Positions 60,316 through 64,000 of a stretch of DNA of 64,000 bases are shown in pieces. Numbering within the stretch: position 1 is the stretch's first letter; every line of letters starts with the position of its first letter. The stretch covers positions 1-64,000 of the forward strand of contig JAFUOI010000008.1 of NCBI GenBank assembly GCA_017482005.1. Direction: 5' to 3'. The translations under genes and the position numbers were made by a program. Source of the DNA: Lachnospiraceae bacterium (GTDB lineage Bacteria > Bacillota_A > Clostridia > Lachnospirales > Lachnospiraceae). The notes beneath the pieces are model-generated. The model did not search any database, had not been told where the DNA came from, and saw only the letters and a list, made by a program, of their open reading frames with translations.

Positions 60316-63174
60316 TCAATCCTTCCAGCGGATTGTACTCCCTGACTCGGATTTCTTTACATAAAGTATGTTTCCGATCTGTTGTTTTAATTCCGCGACA
60401 TGCGAAATGATACCGATCATTCTTCCGCTTCTGCCATGGTCGCCGGTCAATTCCGTCAACATCTGCACCGCCTGCTGCCTTGCATGTTCATCCAGCGACC
60501 CGAATCCTTCATCGACAAACATCATGTCCAAATGAACACTTCCTGCCGCACGTTGTACCACATCCGCAAGTCCCAGCGCAAGACAAAGTGCCGCCATAAA
60601 GGATTCTCCGCCGGAAAGTGTCGCAATATCCCTGCTGCTTCTTGTGACAGTGGAATACACCATAAGGTCAAGACCTTCATTTGACTTCTGTCCCGCCTCT
60701 CCCGTCTCTTTCATTTTAAGCACAAACTGTCCGCCGGACATTTCAAGAAATCTCTGATTTGCCTCATATAAAATCTGTTCCAAATATCTGCGTTGCACAT
60801 AAGTTTCAAAGTCAAGCTTCGTTTTACCTGCCTGCCTTCCGGAAATGGTACCGTATAAATGTTCCACCGGCTCAAGTTTCCGATATAACTCTTCTCGTTC
60901 TGACAAAAGTCCTCCGAGTGTTTTTCTTGCCGCCTGCTTCGTTGTTACCTCAGTGACACACTCACGGATTATTTTTTCCAGGCGCTTTTCTTCCTCTTTC
61001 ATTTCCGAAATGCGCTCTTTCCATAAGCCTTCCTGCTCACAGCCAAGTACTTTCTGTGCTTTCTTTTTTTGCTTTTCGTATTCTTTTTCCAATGTCTTTA
61101 AAACACTTTTCTGTTCCCCGATTCCGCCTTCCAGCTGCGCCTTGAACGCAACCAGCTTCTGCTCCCTCTCAAGTGCATCGGCATAGGTCTTTTCTATCTC
61201 TTCCAGACGTTTTTGTAATTCCTTCTGTTTCCGCACTGCTTCTTTTTCGGATGCGTAAAACAACCCTGCTTTTGCATTCTCATAACCGGCTTTTGCCACC
61301 GCCGATTCTTTTTCTGTCTCTGCAAGCAGTATCCGCTTTTCATCGAGAACCGCTGTCATCTCCCTAATCTTTGCATCTCCGGTTTCAAGATCAGCCATAC
61401 GACGCTTTTGCATCGCAACGATATGCGCGGCTCTCTCTTCCCGCTCTTTTGCCACCATAAGACTTTTTTGATACTTCACATACTGATCTGAAATATCCAA
61501 AACAAGTTCGTCATCTTTCCTTTGTTCGGAGATAATATCTCCGGCCAAATCGGCAAGTTGCTGCAAAATATATGTCCTGGCAGTTTCATATGCCAGTTTT
61601 GCCTGCATGGAGTCTTCGGATGCCTGTCTGAATTTCTTCTCTGCATCCGCTGCTTTCTTCCGCAGTTTCTCCACCTCTTCCCGGCTGGGAATATCACCGG
61701 AAAGCACCGTTTTTTTCGGATGCGATGTCGAACCGCAGACAGGACATGCCTCACCGTCGGTAAGTTGCTCTGCCAGAATTCCGGCATAACCCAAAAGGAG
61801 CAAATCATGCGCCCGATCCGCCTGCATTCTTGTTTTCTCATTCTCTTCTTTCGCACGGATTGTGCGGTCTTTTGCCGCTGCAAATGCTTCGGCCTTTTGT
61901 AAAAGACTTTCTCCGTCCTTCTTTATATTTTCTGCCCTTTTAAATACTTCTTCCTGTTTTTCCCTTACAGACTGCGCCGAAATATAATCCGCTTCGCAAT
62001 CTTTATTTTCGGAAATTTCTTCCTGCAGTTTTTGTATCTGTAAAGACAGCTTTTTGACCTCATCCGACAGCATCTGCTCCTGTTCCCGGAGTTCCTGTTC
62101 TTTTTGGCCGGTGAGCGCTACCTTCAACTTCCATTCGTCACATTCTTTATATTTCGGTAACGTGTTTTTCAAAGAAGCAATATTTTCCCTGATGTCTTCC
62201 TGCTCACCGACTTTTGCTTTCTCCGCCTGCACCGTCTCTGCTTTTGCCTGCATAAGCTTCTCGCGTGTTTTCTCTGCTTCTATGTTGGTCTGTTCTGCCA
62301 ACTCTTTTGCTCTTTGCATCTGCTTTTGCAAACGTTCCAGCTCATCCCCGAGATGCTGCAGCGCATTTTTTTCTTTTAAAACTGTCTCACTTTGCCTGCG
62401 GCTTTCCTTTTCGTTTTCTTTCAGAGTCAAAATCTGCTCATCAAGCATGGAAAGAATCTCCTCCCCCCGCAGGGAAAGAACCGATGCAAGGGACTGCGAC
62501 TGTTGCAAACAGTCATCTGCTCCCGCTTGCCAAAGTTGCTGGCGGCAAAGCGTCCCGTTTGCCTCCAGTTCTTTTTCTAAACTGTTCTTTACATGCTTCA
62601 GTCTTTCCTCAAGCACAAAACAAATCTCCGTATGAAACAGCTTGGAAAAGATTTTTTTCTTTTCTTCTGTCTTGGCACGGAGCAATTTCATAAAATCCCC
62701 CTGTGCTATCATCGCAATCTGCGTGAACTGATGAAAATCAAGACCTATAATCTCCGCAATCTCCTGATTGACCTCTTTCAGACGTCCTTCGTTTCTCGTT
62801 CCGTCCGGATATTCAATCCAAACCTTCTCTTTGATATCCTGTAATTTCGTCTCACCGCTTTTTTTGATCTTCTCAATTCTGTACTGCGGATTTCTGCGGA
62901 CGGTATACACCTGTCCGTCATAATCAAAGGTAAATTGCACATACGTTTCCTTTGTCGGATCCGCATACTGACTCCGCATCATGTTTCCGCTCCGCTCTCC
63001 GCCGCTGGTCATTCCGTAAAGCGCAAATGTAATTGCATCAAAGACCGTCGTTTTGCCGGCCCCGGTATCACCGCTGATCAAAAAAACACCTTCTAAAGCG
63101 CGCGAAAAATCAATCTCCTGTTCCTGTCCTCCGTAAGAGCCGAAGGCAGAGACAACCAACTTTAATGGTTTCAT
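60316..63174 (-). CDS. sbcC: Exonuclease subunit SbcC
   Basis: A 952-residue SMC-like ATPase. Walker A GDTGAGKTT lies at residues 35-43. Two long coiled coils (200-475 and 495-740) flank a zinc hook CPVCG near residue 478. The signature LSGGESF and Walker B FVDEGFGSLDE lie near residues 853-885. With SbcD it opens hairpin DNA ends and processes breaks. The start overlaps the sbcD stop by 4 bp. Confidence 0.95.
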   Translation of the reverse strand: MKPLKLVVSAFGSYGGQEQEIDFSRALEGVFLISGDTGAGKTTVFDAITFALYGMTSGGERSGNMMRSQYADPTKETYVQFTFDYDGQVYTVRRNPQYRIEKIKKSGETKLQDIKEKVWIEYPDGTRNEGRLKEVNQEIAEIIGLDFHQFTQIAMIAQGDFMKLLRAKTEEKKKIFSKLFHTEICFVLEERLKHVKNSLEKELEANGTLCRQQLWQAGADDCLQQSQSLASVLSLRGEEILSMLDEQILTLKENEKESRRQSETVLKEKNALQHLGDELERLQKQMQRAKELAEQTNIEAEKTREKLMQAKAETVQAEKAKVGEQEDIRENIASLKNTLPKYKECDEWKLKVALTGQKEQELREQEQMLSDEVKKLSLQIQKLQEEISENKDCEADYISAQSVREKQEEVFKRAENIKKDGESLLQKAEAFAAAKDRTIRAKEENEKTRMQADRAHDLLLLGYAGILAEQLTDGEACPVCGSTSHPKKTVLSGDIPSREEVEKLRKKAADAEKKFRQASEDSMQAKLAYETARTYILQQLADLAGDIISEQRKDDELVLDISDQYVKYQKSLMVAKEREERAAHIVAMQKRRMADLETGDAKIREMTAVLDEKRILLAETEKESAVAKAGYENAKAGLFYASEKEAVRKQKELQKRLEEIEKTYADALEREQKLVAFKAQLEGGIGEQKSVLKTLEKEYEKQKKKAQKVLGCEQEGLWKERISEMKEEEKRLEKIIRECVTEVTTKQAARKTLGGLLSEREELYRKLEPVEHLYGTISGRQAGKTKLDFETYVQRRYLEQILYEANQRFLEMSGGQFVLKMKETGEAGQKSNEGLDLMVYSTVTRSSRDIATLSGGESFMAALCLALGLADVVQRAAGSVHLDMMFVDEGFGSLDEHARQQAVQMLTELTGDHGRSGRMIGIISHVAELKQQIGNILYVKKSESGSTIRWKD

Positions 63175-64000
63175 TGCTCTTCCTCCCTTACATCCGACAA
63201 CAATTCCGAAAGAATCTGCTTCTCTTCTTCGTTCATAATCACGCCGTTTCTCATCTCATAAAACTGTGCAAACATGTCAAAATAATTTTCCGACAAAGGT
63301 GCCGTCTTCACTTCTCCGAGCATCTGTCTCATAAACGGACTGTCATATCGGATCTCCAAAATATGAGAATACCACGAACTGAGTTCCTCTCGCACAAATC
63401 TGCCCGGTTCCTCGTCCGTCACAACAAGTGAAACATAGTCCTCCACGAAACGTTCCCCGTTTTCCGACAATATTCCTTCCTGTCGTGCCAGCGTAATAAG
63501 TTCCTCCTTCGTCCCTTTCAGCTTTCTGACTCTTCGAAGGGGCCGAATCGGAATTGTTTCTATCTGTACCGGTTTTCCTTTTTCGGAAAGTGTCACAACC
63601 GTAACGGACTTTTCATCCGTCTCTTCGCTCAGCGAATAAGGCATCAGCGTTCCACAGTAACGATAAATGTCTTTTCCGCATCTTTGCGCCCGATGAATAT
63701 GTCCCATCGCCACGTAATCAAACGGCGCAAGATGGCGATTTGAAATATGATCCAGTGTCCCCACCGTGATAACTTCCGACTCTGTCCGGACAATATCCTC
63801 TGCCCTCTCCGGTACAAAAAACTGATGGGTCAAAAGAACGTTCCTTCTCGTTTCATCTATCATTTCGCGGGCAAGCAATTGCTCAAAGTATACTTCGTAC
63901 TCACTTGTTCCCGTCTCCTTTGCCAGGTTGACATAACTTTCATTTTCTTCCACAGAAAAAAGACCGCGTACATTTCCCGGCTTAAAAAACGGAAGAATAT
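63171..64000 (-). CDS. sbcD: Exonuclease subunit SbcD (5' end beyond the window)
   Basis: The C-terminal 277 residues of the Mre11-like nuclease. The metallophosphatase motif VAMGHIHRAQRCG (GHIH) is present near residue 100 of the visible part. The N-terminal Asp-His motifs lie beyond the right edge, where the frame stays open. The C-terminal cap domain (LRRVRKLKGTKEEL) binds SbcC. It is coupled to sbcC by a 4-bp overlap. Confidence 0.9.
   Translation of the reverse strand, partial: ILPFFKPGNVRGLFSVEENESYVNLAKETGTSEYEVYFEQLLAREMIDETRRNVLLTHQFFVPERAEDIVRTESEVITVGTLDHISNRHLAPFDYVAMGHIHRAQRCGKDIYRYCGTLMPYSLSEETDEKSVTVVTLSEKGKPVQIETIPIRPLRRVRKLKGTKEELITLARQEGILSENGERFVEDYVSLVVTDEEPGRFVREELSSWYSHILEIRYDSPFMRQMLGEVKTAPLSENYFDMFAQFYEMRNGVIMNEEEKQILSELLSDVREEEQ

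Overview
The window looks like a chromosome segment of a Gram-positive anaerobe of the Clostridia, most likely Lachnospiraceae. The evidence is a sigH / rlmB / Mini-III / cysS / cysE cluster behind a cysteine T-box, class III (anaerobic) ribonucleotide reductase, a flavoprotein-rubredoxin, strong AGGAGG-type ribosome sites, canonical TTGACA-N17-TATAAT promoters and moderately low GC. I cannot name a species.

Layout. Positions 1-2.4 kb hold the end of a mobile element: TnpV, a ParM-like actin and a ParR-like partner. Positions 2.43-8.69 kb form a 6.2 kb island bounded by a 21-bp repeat. Each repeat lies inside a 16-codon decapitated copy of the pyrE start, so pyrE is an integration hotspot here. 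The island carries an Ig-like secreted protein, two stand-alone PD-(D/E)XK-type proteins, a small membrane protein and a zeta-type toxin/antitoxin pair. I see no integrase or relaxase in it. Positions 8.8-10.5 kb hold an intergenic array and an aminoglycoside adenylyltransferase remnant. Positions 10.5-30 kb are mostly chromosomal housekeeping: pyrF, nrdD with two NrdR-like boxes, a TPR lipoprotein, a flavoprotein-rubredoxin, GDPD, M18 peptidase, 1-phosphofructokinase, an rRNA methyltransferase, pilT, a subtilase, an AraC regulator, a degenerate GGDEF protein and others. Positions 30-44 kb hold small regulator-plus-membrane-protein operons (MerR/CPBP/DUF1295 and LytTR/DUF3021/glycosyltransferase/rfbD/symporter), then acetyltransferase, methyltransferase, MBL-fold and MATE genes. 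Positions 44.8-52.8 kb hold a class A PBP, a large polytopic membrane protein and a pseudo-hybrid kinase. Positions 52.9-64 kb hold tRNA-Thr, an XRE regulator, a DraG-like protein, the sigH-cysE block, its T-box, ispF and sbcCD.

The most unusual signal is in intergenic DNA. Five intergenic regions contain arrays of short hexamers in strictly alternating orientation at fixed distances, while the DNA between them is not conserved. Two arrays (33.7 kb and 47.7 kb) use TTACGG/CCGTAA at 33/19-bp steps. Two (30.3 kb and 59.0 kb) use TTGGGT/ACCCAA at 31/39/31/21/31/39/31-bp steps. One (8.9 kb) uses GGATAA/TTATCC at 26/58-bp steps. Arrays of the same family keep the same geometry even where sequence has drifted. 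A sixth, palindrome-bearing 21-bp tandem repeat abuts the 59-kb array. I recognise no described element with this design; it is the best candidate here for an undescribed system.
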